From assembly GCA_020746875.1 (NCBI GenBank), contig JAGTJL010000019.1, positions 248,001 through 312,000 on the forward strand: a DNA stretch of 64,000 nucleotides, given 5' to 3'. Shown here piece after piece: positions 1 through 10,704 of the stretch. Every line of letters starts with the position of its first letter. Position 1 is the first letter of the stretch. The DNA comes from Rhexocercosporidium sp. MPI-PUGE-AT-0058. Its lineage: Eukaryota > Ascomycota > Leotiomycetes > Helotiales. The notes beneath the pieces were generated by a model. That model did no database searches. It was not told where the DNA came from and worked only from the letters and a program-made list of their open reading frames with translations. The translations under genes and the position numbers were made by a program.

Positions 1-110
1 TACGCGCATACTCTACTAAAGACCGTATCTGCTTACTTATTACGGTAGCCTTATTAGCTTTCCTTAGTTGATCGAATGCCTACTTGAGGGCTAGTTTCAC
101 TTTTATAGCT
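1..110 (-). pseudogene. possible transposon-derived coding relic at the window edge
   Basis: The minus strand of the first ~110 bases reads as about 35 codons in one frame, rich in Lys, Ala, Ile and Leu, with a single TAG that could be a former CAG. Local AT content is higher than in the next 800 bases. This fits the tail of a degraded mobile-element protein running in from outside the window. I do not recognise the family, and the stretch is too short to assign. Confidence 0.25.
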
Positions 111-946
111 TTTAAAAACTAAATAAAGCGTTGCAAAGAACAGGCTAGGTATCATTCACGATTCAGAGTGGCATTACGCCCAAAAACTGCTCATAGTACA
201 CGATGATGTTTTATTAATTCTGCATGAGCGAATCGCAGGCCAAAGGTTCAATTACTTGGTAAGCATAACGAGCAACACACCTCGCTCGATCTATGAGATG
301 GCCCAGACCAAGCCACCTCGCACAGACCCGCTATCCTGGCGCGCGCTGGGCCACCAACAACCCGCTATCACTGTCACTTCACGCTACGTCACGCCGTCCC
401 GGTCTGTGCCAATCCGCCACCAGCCAGGCCAGCGTCCGCCGGCAGATTGCTGAAGTGACACCTTCAGTCAGTCAGATTCTGTCCCGCAAGCCGCGATCGT
501 CCAGAACTAAACTTGGGGGTGCGGGGCGGAGCCTGGCCTGGCCAGGCAGTGTTTATCTTGGTCTTGATCTTGCGGCTGTCAAGTTGCATAGGGCAACAGA
601 ATGGTCCCAGCGAACCTATCTTGCTGGAGGCAAAATGGAACGAAGATTCCAATGACCGGCCTGGTTGAGTGACCCGAGTCACATACTCAGCTCAACTCCC
701 CAAGAGTGTAAGGACAGGTTGGTGGGTAGGTAGGCAGGTAGGTAGGTATGGTAATCATTGTCGCTTATTGTAGGTAAACAGACAGACATTCGGATCCGTG
801 CGCTGGCCGGGTAGGTCAGGTACTGTAGCGAGAGGGAGGTATGCAGTCAGGGTCCGAAGCAGTGCAGCGAGGTGCATGCCCATGCCCCATCACGAGTGTA
901 CTATCTCTTCTCCCTGATCAATGTTGACTCTGTGGCTCAGAGCTTA
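111..946. other. intergenic region downstream of the bZIP gene
   Basis: Base composition is ordinary. Several short frames overlap on both strands, but none has a recognisable domain, a plausible promoter or splice structure. It contains the GTAG-type microsatellite listed separately. It probably holds the 3' untranslated region of the minus-strand bZIP gene, which ends at 947. I see no RNA gene. Confidence 0.5.
721..750. repeat. GGTA tetranucleotide microsatellite
   Basis: About seven imperfect units of GGTA/GGCA (ggtgggtaggtaggcaggta and on). It is a simple-sequence repeat with no sign of function. Confidence 0.85.
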
Positions 947-1747
947 CTACTCCGTAGAAAGATTGCCATTTTTCAGGGGGGGTAGCATGCCCATGCCCAG
1001 GACGCATGGTCCAGACCACCCAGCAGTCTCCGTCTCATTTGGTGACCAGTCAACCGGGCAGCTCCCATGCTCCACCTCGCGGGTAGCATCGACCGGCTGC
1101 ATGGCGGCGCCACCGTTTTGTGGGTGTTGTTGTTGCTGCTGTTGCTGCTGTTTCGTCTTTAGATGCTCTACCAGCTCGATCGAAAGTTGGTACTTCGCCG
1201 TCAGCGCTTCGTTCAGCTGCGCCTGTAGAGCCGTGTTCTTGTCCACTTGCTCGCTGTACATCTGGCGAAGCGTCTCCAGCTCGTCCTTCCTCTTGCCACG
1301 GAACTTGCGAGCAGCGACCATGTTTCCGATCCTTCGCTTCTCGAGTCTCTGGGTCTCGTCGAGAGCGCTGGCTGTCCTTTTGCGCTTGGGACCCGACGTC
1401 GTCTTTCCCACAGGCTCGTCATCTTCTTGCGACGTGGCCCACGAGTCCCGTCGTATGCTCGTTGAGCATTGGAATGGCATGTCATACGGGTAGACTATGT
1501 CAGGCGAGCTGGTCTCGTGGAAACTCGCTTCGCTCCCTCCGTTATAGGAGAAGTCATCCTCGAAGCCGGGCGCTCGGAACGGAGTCCCATATGAAGGTGG
1601 AGGGATGTCAAAGACTGGCCCCTGATAGAACGGTGGTGTAATCTGATGATTGCTGATGGGATATATGTTTTGAACTTGGCCGAATGGCTGGAATCCTGGA
1701 TGTAGGTGTTGGGATGCCATGTTGTAGATCAGAGGGGCTCCAAACAA
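947..1747 (-). CDS. bZIP transcription factor (GCN4/AP-1-like basic region)
   Basis: A 266-residue intronless reading frame for a DNA-binding regulator expected in the nucleus. The N-terminal ~110 residues are Pro/Tyr/Phe-rich, as in activation regions. A basic segment follows at about 121-152, with KRKR near 121 and then NMVAARKFR. Asn142 and Arg150 fit the bZIP signature N-x7-R, and exactly nine residues separate Arg150 from Leu160, the first zipper leucine. Heptad positions after that are L160, Q167, L174, A181 and L188, so the zipper is short and imperfect. An eight-glutamine run (200-207) precedes an unstructured C-terminus. The family binds TGACTCA- or TGACGTCA-like sites as dimers; the actual targets cannot be inferred. 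Met10 (MASQ) is an alternative start. Small fungal bZIPs of the IDI-4/JlbA/CpcA type are the nearest comparison, but I cannot choose among them. Confidence 0.85.
   Translation of the reverse strand: MFGAPLIYNMASQHLHPGFQPFGQVQNIYPISNHQITPPFYQGPVFDIPPPSYGTPFRAPGFEDDFSYNGGSEASFHETSSPDIVYPYDMPFQCSTSIRRDSWATSQEDDEPVGKTTSGPKRKRTASALDETQRLEKRRIGNMVAARKFRGKRKDELETLRQMYSEQVDKNTALQAQLNEALTAKYQLSIELVEHLKTKQQQQQQQQHPQNGGAAMQPVDATREVEHGSCPVDWSPNETETAGWSGPCVLGMGMLPPLKNGNLSTE
1127..1150 (-). repeat. CAG/CAA trinucleotide run encoding polyglutamine
   Basis: Eight consecutive Gln codons (mixed CAG and CAA) within the bZIP gene, just after the zipper. Such tracts often vary in length between strains. Mixed codons make slippage less likely than in a pure CAG run. 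Confidence 0.9.
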
Positions 1748-2263
1748 TAAGCTTGTCTTGAGATGTTGCTTGAGGAAGAGGGAATCAAGTCAAGAGGTTG
1801 TTGTGCTGCTGACCCTTGGGGGATTGGGGGAGAGCAATCTGGCTAGGTAGACATTCACTGTGTAGTCTGAACTGTATCAGCGAACTGTTAACGGAGATTT
1901 TGGGTAGATTAATAGATGAAGAGTTCTTTGGCACGCCTCTCATTTGTCATTTTTGATGTGAAGATAATTCGTTTTGCCATTCGATCTATAGTTTTGCTCA
2001 ACGAGCTGTCACTTTTGCTAGCCATACTTTACCACCTAGGACACCACACTAGGCCTCTCGATGCTAGAGTTCCCCATCCCTAAGCATCGTAGCTGAAAGG
2101 AGATGAAGTCGAAAGCTATACTACAGGAGGACTCCATAGAGGGGTTCAACAAATTCGTCTGAAGAAGCTGTATTGAGATTAGTACCTCCAAGCCTTCTAT
2201 CCGTTTTAACACGGCCGGCCACCTTGCCCGTGCTAGGCCGGGGGTGGACTTGGACGGATACAG
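1748..2263. other. upstream region of the bZIP gene
   Basis: Ordinary base composition, holding the presumed promoter and 5' leader of the minus-strand bZIP gene. I did not find a canonical TGACTCA element or a convincing upstream reading frame. Confidence 0.4.
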
Positions 2264-2407
2264 TACAGTAAGGTGCCATAGGTATTTGCACCCCCCCTTG
2301 CTATAAGTAGCCAATCAAGTCTATTAGACTGCCAAACGAGGACTGTCACTGGTTGAGAAAAGTGGGATTTGCAAGGGGGGTGCAAATACCTATGGCACCT
2401 TACTGTA
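2264..2407. mobile_element. MITE-like element with 37/38-bp terminal inverted repeats (Tc1/mariner-like)
   Basis: Positions 2264-2301 and 2371-2407 are inverted copies that differ by a single base in a C/G run (7 versus 6). The arms start TACAGTAAGGTGCCATAGG and end TACTGTA, so a TA dinucleotide lies at each outer edge, as expected for a Tc1/mariner-type TA target duplication. Only 69 bp lie between the arms and nothing is coded. The element is therefore non-autonomous. It is not visibly RIP-mutated, which suggests it is recent or too short for RIP. The family name is inferred from the TIR start and TA edges, not from a transposase. Confidence 0.7.
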
Positions 2408-5230
2408 GCTACTGCGCAGCGGCCAGCACTGGGTATCTGCAGAGCTAGATTAGGTTTCGAGCCAATCCAGCTGGAAGATCCGTCCTACAGTGATAGATGG
2501 CACAGATGGCCAGCTATTGGTCGAGTTACGCCTCTGTGTGAGGAGCAAAAGCCTTCCGGTAGTGGCTTCGATCAGTGGCGGCGCCAGAGCTCAAGAGACG
2601 TTCTTTAAAAAGTAATTTCTCACCACTTAAGGCTTCCGCAGCCAATAACAATGGAACTACTATGGGGCCGGGGAGCCGGGGAGCCGGAAGGCCAGATGAG
2701 CCAGATGGCCGTAGCGATCATGCGGAAGATCATTCTTCTGTAGCCAGAAACGCGTGCGTGCATGCGTCTATCGATATATCTATCATATATGTAGCATGGC
2801 TATGGCCATGTGTCCATCGGCGCCAGATCCCCCGGGTATGCAGATGATGCAGCTGCAGCTGCAGATTGAGGCAGATCGGGCCTTCACTTCTGCAGGTCTG
2901 TCGATCTGCGTTCTGGTTTTCTGGTTTCTGGTTTTTTGACATGTCATGTCAGTAGTCTTCGTGTCTATTTAGGTGGTAGGTACCTGCAGGCCTCTCCATC
3001 CCTGAACGGCTGAGCTCGTTCATCGCGGGAAAAGCAACACTCGCTTGAGTGGAAGAACTGTACTGCCTGCTCTTCCATCGCAAATTCGCAATGCGCCAAA
3101 GCGCAACTACCAAAGAACTCACTGAACCCTTTTAACCACTCAGCGTTCTTCGTCTGCTGTATCCAGTCAGGCAGTGCTTTTAAAGCGAGTCTGCTTCCTG
3201 CGATAAATGAGCTCAGTTTAGCACAGTTTATCACAGTATACTCTCTACCACCTCCCGCACTACTTGCTCCCTACTAAGTATCATATCTTCACCCAACTTC
3301 CCCCCCTTCTCGGGCCCTGACTCTCACTAAGCTGGGTAGAAAGGCAAACAAAGCAGAAGCGGCTATGGATTCGCAAGTTCCCGTCCACTTCACATCTACT
3401 TCCTTTTTCACTTCCAGTTCCACTCCCTCTTCCGCTGCCCCGTCTACTGCCCCTTCGATTTTCAACCCACAGATCCACATAGTGAGCAAGCCTAGCGATT
3501 CGATACCCTGTGATAGGGGTTCATCTGAGACAATTTCGCTATAAGGGTAATAAACCCAGCCACATGCGTCGTTTCTTGCATGCACGACATGTTGTTCCGA
3601 TCGATCGGCCGAGCACACCCCAGTCCCTCGCCCACATTTTGCGCCATACCTGCGTTCAAATTGGAAGTGGATTAGAGCCTCATAGAGCACGGATACGACA
3701 AACCGTTTGGACTTTCAGCTTGTCAAATAAGCTGATTCCTAGATCGGGAGCTCCCCGATTTGCCTTGCAAGATGTTGGCAAAACTGTGGGTTGCTGTTTG
3801 ATCCTGAGGTGCACAATGGAAGTTCTCGAAACCAGAACTATTTGATAAAGCAATGCGATGGGGTTCGAAGACGGGTTTGAAGACGAATTTGATTAACGAA
3901 AAAATGCCAGTGTGCAATAGATGTTGCGATGCTAAGGTATCAAAGCTGAAAAACAATACTCTCGCGATGCAGGTTTTCGTCCCCTAGCACCGCTGAGATT
4001 ACTCGATCGGTGCTCTGTATGGTACATGCAGCTTGAGCAACCCGACTCCCTGCTTGAGGATGTTCGCTCCTCTATATAGGCTCAAATCTCCTCAGGTCTT
4101 ATTTCGATTTGAGTCCGTCTATTCACATCACATCGGTCCTCCGAAAACCTCACATAATCTGGGACCGACGACGTTCATAGACGATAGGCTCAGGGGCGGG
4201 TGATTTCCCTTCGAAATGAGGGTGAACGCTCGGTGAAGAAGTGGTTTGGGATGTTGAGTTGGGCGAAGTCGGAAGCAGCATGGGTCGGTATATAGGCAGC
4301 CCGACGTTGTAGAGTCGAGGCTGTCGTTGTGCTTTCGGCCAAGGATTTTCGGTCCAATTGGGAGTCGATAGGAGGTTCTCGCCGCTCTCTGAAACAGAAA
4401 TGGAGGAGAGATCGAAGGCTCGACATGGCTGCAGGATAATGAGATTGGCTGGTAATTGGAGAGTTAGCCATTTACGCTCATCCTGAAAGTTCAAGATGTA
4501 CCGATGTTCTTGTTGCTGGGTAGTGTGGAGAATTATGTCCGGGTCTTTGATGATAATTTCACATTTTCACTGCACGGCATGCACGGCAGACAGAACTGTC
4601 GTCGAGAGCGTAAGTATATAGGAGGAACTGGTTTGAGTTCCTAGTCGAAGCACTATGAGCAAGCGAGAGGAACGTCAGCTTTACGTTCAACGGTTGTTAC
4701 TAAAACAACCTCAGCCGTCCCGCCCGTTACTACTGCGTACGCTGCGTCAAAAAGCCATCAATGCAAAAGCAGACAACAGATGGTGAACCCATGCATTTTG
4801 CTAGTTACCGCTGGGTAAGAATGTTGCCTAGTATGCTGAGCACTTCTATCCTTGATCTCAAAGCTTGAGCTAATGATTCGGTGTGCTGGGTATCTACATT
4901 TAAATCCCCTCTATTTATAGAGAGCTATGGATTGGAGTGCAAGCCTTGAAGCGGCCTGCCATGTCTCCGGGCTACAAAAGCATCTAAAACAATAGAACAG
5001 CCATTTTTCAAATTGATGTTAGCGTTGTTTAAGAGTGTGTTTCATCTGCAGTGGACTATTCAAAAGCATTCGCGCGTATCGAACTAAACCGATACGTATC
5101 CTCATTTATTTGTTAGCACCTTGCATTTGTTCCGGTATTGTAGGCATTATTCTGGATTAATCTTCTGATGGCGTTGATCGATCTAGGCGAAATAAGTTAC
5201 ATCCCCTCGCCTCGTGAGAGTCTGTGACTA
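2408..5230. other. long intergenic region, no supported gene
   Basis: Ordinary composition with scattered short frames of 60-133 codons on both strands (for example 2965-3234, 3289-3690 and 4150-4494 on the minus strand). They overlap one another in several frames and show no domain, signal peptide or clear splice pattern. A few simple repeats occur near 2665-2710 (GGGAGCC units) and 2855-2870 (GCAGCT units). I see no tRNA or rRNA. Confidence 0.45.
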
Positions 5231-6233
5231 TAACCGGTTTCCCGCTTAAAATCCCACCTTACCACCAAAATCGCACGTTTTTAAACGGCGATAACTTTTG
5301 CATATTAAGAGCTATAAACTTACTTTTTGAATTATAAATAATCTAGTTTTTAGGTATTTAATATTAAAGCTTAATGTTTCTAAAAACAGACTTTTATTAT
5401 CGCATAAAACTTGATTAAGTTTTCGGGTTTTTAGATTATTTAAATTTATTTAAATATTAACTACAAAAGTTAATTTAAACATAAAGTATAAAACTATATA
5501 TAATCTATAATAGTTTAAAAGCTATTTATGACTTAAACTTAAATATTAAGAGGAAAATATAAGGATATTATAATAAACAATATTACTTGAATTTTTGGAG
5601 CTGAATTTATAATCTTAATAAAGGATATTTTATTTTATAAACTTAAAATAATGCTTACTAAGATATATTATTACATTTCGTAGTTTATATTTTTAAAAGG
5701 CCTTTAAAATTGACTTTATAATAATATATATTAAAAATAAATAAGCCGAAATATATACTATTAAATTTTTACTTTTTAAAAGCATATTTATATAATATAT
5801 TACTTATATAAGGATCTTTAGAACTTTAATTGAGTTTAAAACCTTTAAAATTATAAACTAGGTTTCTTTATCTTAAGATGCACTTAATTTAATAAAAATT
5901 GGTTTTTATTTTCTTAAACCTTAAATACTTGCATATAACACTTTATTTTTATAAGAAAAATATTTTAAAGCTTTTCTATATAAGATTTATAATTATTTTA
6001 TTATTAAAATTACTTAAACGTATATTACTCTAATTTTAAATAAAGCTCAAAAATCGCGTTTTTAAGCATTTAAAATTTTATATTTATATTTTCTATAGAT
6101 AGGTAAACCTATGTTTTAATTTTCATAATTATAAGTCTCGTGGTTGTTGTTTTATTAATATTCAAAAATGTGGGATTTGGTGTAAATCGCGGTATTTAGA
6201 ACAGGGATGGGATTTTAGGCGGGAAACCGGTTA
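5231..6233. mobile_element. AT-rich ~1-kb non-autonomous DNA transposon with terminal inverted repeats
   Basis: The ends are inverted copies over about 28 bp with two transition mismatches. The left end begins TAACCGGTTTCCCGC and the right end finishes GCGGGAAACCGGTTA, so TA lies at both outer edges. After a gap, a second inverted match can be seen (near 5262-5285 against 6160-6185, ACCAAA...CGCA-type sequence), so the original TIR may have been ~60-80 bp. The interior is about as AT-rich as the central repeat block, has no usable reading frame and looks RIP-mutated, while the flanks are ordinary DNA. Sharp composition borders coincide with the TIRs. No transposase remains, so the superfamily is unassigned. 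Confidence 0.75.
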
Positions 6234-7875
6234 CTGATGTTTGCTTCGCTTCGATTGCGATCATCTCAAACGCGAGTCGCTAAAATGAGCCTAGCTACGA
6301 ACGGTAAGAAGTTCAGGGGCTGCCTACTACGAAGAAAAAACTTGTCATAGTGACAGCTAGTTTAGTGAAACTGGAGGGAGATTATCTGGTGGTTCTCGGT
6401 TTAGCGAAGCTACGAGGTAGTCTGTTGTTCTATTACGAAAGGATTTTTTGACTCTCCTTTCCCACCTCCTTTTTGTTTTCAGGCGCTGGTCCTTACATGC
6501 CCGAATGGAGGTAGGTTTTCCTTCTGCGCGGCTACTAGACATTTCTACAAAGGCAGCAGCCAATCATTTCCTAGTTCACAATTTTCTATTGCCCTGACAA
6601 GTACGATGCGGTGAATTGCATAAGCACGAGGAACCATCATTTCCAAGGTCGTGCGCCAAGGACTTTGGCTCCGCCTTGGTAGCCACAGCGACATGGCTGG
6701 ACATCGTAGTAAGAGGAATCAATTTTATTCCTGGACAACGTAATGATGGGGACAAATCTTCTGTCTCTCTGATTGTTTCCATCCAGTGTATTTCGACGGT
6801 ATAATGGGGGCAGATTCCACCGTTATACTCAGGCTATCTGGTTTTACAAGAAGCCCGAGGACTGGTTTGCGATTAATAGAACCATTGATCACTACTTCAA
6901 TTCAGTCCATAGATTCATATTTGTTGAATACCAATTACTCAATAGGCCTGACTATGATTCGTAAGCACCCGTTGATATACTAATTACTATAGCGAGCTTA
7001 GCGTGCAATTAAGATAAAGATACAGGTATACTTGAAATGCTTAATAGCTAGACTAGGATGCTCTTACGGATAAACTATTATCGGGCTAGATGTTCACCTA
7101 TGAACTTGTTGCCACGGAGCTAAGTATAACTTATTAGCTATCGTCATGCACCAGAAGATACACTACTACTTCCGCGACGGATCATCCCTCAAGGGCCCGG
7201 AGACTTGATTGGCCTATGTTGATGAGAGGAGGGCACGTATTCTACTGCTAAAATAGTGTGTCTACGTAAGTATTAAAGTCGTGTTATTAAGGACGCCTTT
7301 ACCACACTGGAGGTGCCTGTAGGTCCAGCGTTGACATGCACAGCTCAGAGACAGTCAGCCCATTCTTTTTTTCTACAAGCACGACATTTCTCTTCTATGT
7401 CTGTTGATACTGAGCTTGCAATTTGTAGGAGATCAAAGGAGTGTCTGAATGAACTTGCCCGGTATCCCAAAGTAACGAGATCATAAAATGCAATGTCGGT
7501 CCAGGTTGGAGTTCTACTTTAGTTTCAATTCACTATGAGGTGCTTCCCCGTCCAAAACACTCGGAAAATCTCATAATATCGTTAAAGGTTCCTTCTTTGA
7601 GTAGCGCAAGATTGAGGAAGGGCTGACCACCCGATTCTGAGCCTGTAGTCGGAGCACTAGGGAAGGTTGTCTAACATCTTGGACGAGAAATTTGAATGCC
7701 GGATAGAAATAGCGTTGAATCTATTGAACTGTGCCGTATCTTAAAGCTGTCGTCACTTCTTGACTATGTGGGTAGTAGCTTGGAGCTGAACTGGGTATCT
7801 TGGCGAAAAAGGATGAAGGGGGATGGAAGCGTGAGGAGTCAGTAGGAGGTAGAAACAGGGAGCTCCGATCTCGAC
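6234..7875. other. intergenic region upstream of the secreted-protein gene
   Basis: Ordinary composition. Short overlapping frames (for example 6357-6563 and 6576-6782 minus, 6773-6983 plus) show no domain or splice structure. The last few hundred bases presumably form the promoter of the gene starting at 8007. Confidence 0.45.
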
Positions 7876-7881
7876 TATAAA
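7876..7881 (+). promoter_or_regulatory. TATA box of the secreted cysteine-rich protein gene
   Basis: TATAAA lies 131 bp upstream of the ATG at 8007 and is followed by a C/T-rich leader with several CAA/CCAAC stretches, as in many fungal 5' leaders. The position fits a core promoter. Confidence 0.5.
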
Positions 7882-8006
7882 GAACGATAGAGATCCTCCC
7901 CTTCTTTGAAATCCAAGCAGCATCCAACAATACCTCCCTTAGGACCAAAGTGATCCTTGAGAGTTCTGTTTCTTGTATATTTCGTTGACCACCTGTAACC
8001 ATCAAT

Positions 8007-10704
8007 ATGGTCGGCCTCACTACTCTCGTTAAGTCCCTTCTGTTGGCAACTGCGGCTCATGCTGCACCCGCTCATCAATTAGATGAGAGGATGAATTACT
8101 GCGTCACTCCCGGAAATGGTGAATACGGCGGAGCTACCGTCGTGAATAAGGTGATCATGACGGAGGTGGTTGTTTACCAGATCTTGATCAACACTTTCAT
8201 CCAACAAAACACAATCCTCAACTTTGGTGGAGGTGAGTTGCCTGCTACTACCCTGGAAATCCCTCTAACAAACTTTCCAGGCGTGACGCTCAACATCAAC
8301 AATGCTCCAACCCAGTTGCTCACCATCTGCACTGGTACATCAACAGCAACTAACACTGCAACAACTACGGTGTATGTATTACTATCCATGACTTGGCGCA
8401 GCAGGCCTCTAACAACTGTCAGTATGCCGGCTATAGGAGGCGGGGATATCAACATCTTCCAAACTATCAACATCATCAACTTCCCGGTCATCATCAGCAC
8501 ATTCATCCAACAGAACACCATCATCCAGGGGGGTGGAGGTATGAAGCTCTTTTACCTTCTCATTACGAGGAACAAGCTGAATGTTTAGGTGTGAACATCG
8601 TCATCACCAATGCCCCAACCTTCATTCTAACGACTGCGACCGGAACGTCAACAGTCACTGCCACTGTCACCAGCACCGTGTAAGTAAACAAACGAACAGA
8701 AAGAAGCCCTCCTTTGCGCATCAGAACAGGACTGACCTTGGAAAAAGTACATCCAACAATTCTGCACCAACGAGTTTCTTGCTCCAACCAGTGCCCGCCG
8801 GCCAGGCTGCACGCAAACAACGTCGCCAGGCTGTTAGCACACTCTACCTTGCTGAGGGCGGTGCGACCGTCTCAGACTGCTCACTGGCAGAGATCTTCAC
8901 GATTACAGCTGGGCAGCTTTCTGGTAGCAACAACAACCTCGTCTCCACCAACAACGGCACGGCTTCGGGCATTTTCCAGACCTCGCAGGCCATTGGCGAT
9001 ATCTCGACCACCTTCAGCGTCTCGGATCGTCTTGCTTGGAGCAATGAGGATTTCAGTGGCGGCGCAGCCAGATATTGCCTGACAAGCAGCGGTCGTGTCT
9101 TCTCCCTTTTCACCGCCAATGCCACCGTGCCAGCCTGTGCGCCGCAATTCCTTCTGGCCATTCCAGCTGCCTCATGTAACAACGGCACCATCCAGTCTTC
9201 ATCGAGCTCTACCTCGGTCATATCCACCTCGTCATCTGTTCCAGCAGGTTCATCTAGCAGTAGTGCTATGACTACAGCCTCTACCTCAGGTGTCGACTCT
9301 TCAACCTCTGCTTCGGTCACCGGCTCTGCCTCTGTTGCTAGCTCATCCAGCTCAAGTGTCGACGCTTCAAGCTCTGCTTCCGTTGCCAGCTCCTCCAGCT
9401 CTGCTTCTGCCTCCAGCTCTGCTTCTGCCTCCAGCTCTGCTTCTGCCTCCAGCTCTGCTTCTGCCTCCAGCTCTGCTTCTGCCTCCAGCTCTGCTTCTGT
9501 CGCCAGCTCCTCCAGCTCCTCTAGCTCTACCTCCGGCACCAGTGTCCCGACTACTATCCCCGTCGTCTGTAACGTGCTCGGTCAGGTGCGCGATCCAGTA
9601 ACAAACACCTGTGTTTGTGCACCTGGATTTAGTGGAACACCTGATGCTGCTGGACTCTTGACCTGTGCTTCTACCGTTGTTTGCACCGGAATCGGACAAG
9701 TCCTGGATACTGCTGCCAACGCCTGTGCATGCACAACTGGCTTTACCCCTAGTACTGCACCAGGCAGCTTGTCTTGTATTTCCACCGTCGTCTGCACTGG
9801 GCTCGGACAAACACTCGATGTAGCTTCTAACCTGTGCGTGTGCACAGCAGGTTTCACGGGAACGACCACAGCAGGCGTATTGGCCTGCACCTCTAACATT
9901 GCATGCACAGCCCTTGGCCAAGTTCTTGACACCGCCAGCAACGCCTGTATCTGTGCAGCTGGATTTGCCCAAAACCCAGCAACATCTGCCCTGGACTGTC
10001 TGACTACCGTGGTCTGCACAGGCTTAGGCCAAGTCTTGGACCCAGTTTCGAACGCTTGTGTCTGCGCGACTGGGTTTGCTGGCACTCCAGACCCCACTGG
10101 CCTGTTGACCTGTCTGTCCACGACTGTCTGCAACGCTATCGGACAAGTTCTTGATCCAGTGAGCAATCTTTGTGTGTGCGCGGGTGGTTTCGCTGGAACC
10201 ACGGATCCTACTGGGTTGTTGACATGCGCCTCCACTGTCGTCTGCTCAGCCCTCGGTCAGGTTCTTGATCCAGTGACGAACGCCTGTACGTGTCTCGCTG
10301 GTTTTGCTGGCACTACAGATCCTACCGGCTTGTTGACATGTGCCTCTACTGTTGTCTGCAATGGCCTCGGCCAGATTCTCGACCCGGTAGCCAACGCCTG
10401 TACGTGCCTCGCTGGTTTTGCCGGCACCACTGTTGGAAATGTACTATCTTGCGTTTCCACTGTCGTTTGCAACGGCCTGGGTCAAATTCTCAATGGAGCG
10501 ACAAACACATGCCAATGTGCGAACGGTTTCGCCCCGGATCTCACTTCGTCGGCATTGACTTGCGTTTCAAGCATTGTCTGCACCGTCGCTGGCTCGTCTT
10601 TGAATATCCTCACAAACTCTTGTGCATGTGTAGCACCCAACAACCCCTTTGATCTAGCAGCAGCAGCAACATATGCCGCATGCCTCCTCGCAATCCCCAT
10701 CTGA
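8007..10704 (+). CDS. secreted cysteine-rich repeat protein, five exons
   Basis: My gene model is 8007-8232, 8281-8371, 8423-8538, 8589-8679 and 8748-10704, giving 826 residues. All four introns (48, 51, 50 and 68 bp) have GTGAGT/GTATGT/GTATGA/GTAAGT donors, AG acceptors and CTAAC, CTGAA or CTGAC branch-like motifs, and the frame stays open. Residues 1-22 form a signal peptide ending AHAAPA. Residues ~62-175 hold two copies of a module (TFIQQNTI...GGG, then a Thr-rich NAPT...TGTST stretch). A domain at ~200-320 (LYLAEGGA... to a C-containing end) resembles DUF7908-type fungal secreted proteins. A Ser/Ala linker (~323-440) precedes ten repeats of ~37 residues, each C-x13-C-x-C-x13-15-C with GQ.LD and GF, EGF-like in spacing. 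The last repeat is degenerate. No transmembrane or GPI signal is evident. It is probably extracellular or wall-associated: an adhesin or effector-like protein by inference only. Confidence 0.8.
9401..9490 (+). repeat. five perfect 18-bp tandem repeats in the Ser/Ala linker
   Basis: The unit ctgcttctgcctccagct occurs five times without mismatch and encodes the hexapeptide pattern SSSASA. Perfect copies imply recent expansion or ongoing homogenisation. The linker is probably O-glycosylated and extended, and its length is likely to vary between strains. Confidence 0.9.
9565..10690 (+). repeat. ten ~111-bp coding repeats of a four-cysteine module
   Basis: Each unit encodes [VI][VA]C-x3-GQ.LD..-[ST]N-C-x-C-x2-GF-x(10-12)-C. 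Units 5-8 are closest to each other (shared LDPV and TGLLTC), pointing to local duplication. The final unit loses GQ and the GF motif and ends the protein. Confidence 0.8.

Noticed and set aside
921..1641. Plus-strand reading frames opposite the bZIP gene
   Set aside because: They are shadows of the minus-strand bZIP frame, with Cys/Ser-rich compositional artefacts from the polyglutamine run. No independent domain.
2036..2608. Two short frames sharing the string GCKYLWHLTV on opposite strands
   Set aside because: The shared peptide is simply the translation of the inverted repeat of the MITE at 2264-2407, not a gene pair.
3281..3690. Minus-strand frames of 65 and 133 codons
   Set aside because: They overlap each other in different frames, and the charged Gly/Arg/Glu repeats come from C/T-rich sequence. 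No promoter, splice or domain support.
4150..4494. Minus-strand frame of 114 codons with an overlapping second frame
   Set aside because: No recognisable domain; two frames are equally open. Could be a lineage-specific gene, but nothing supports it.
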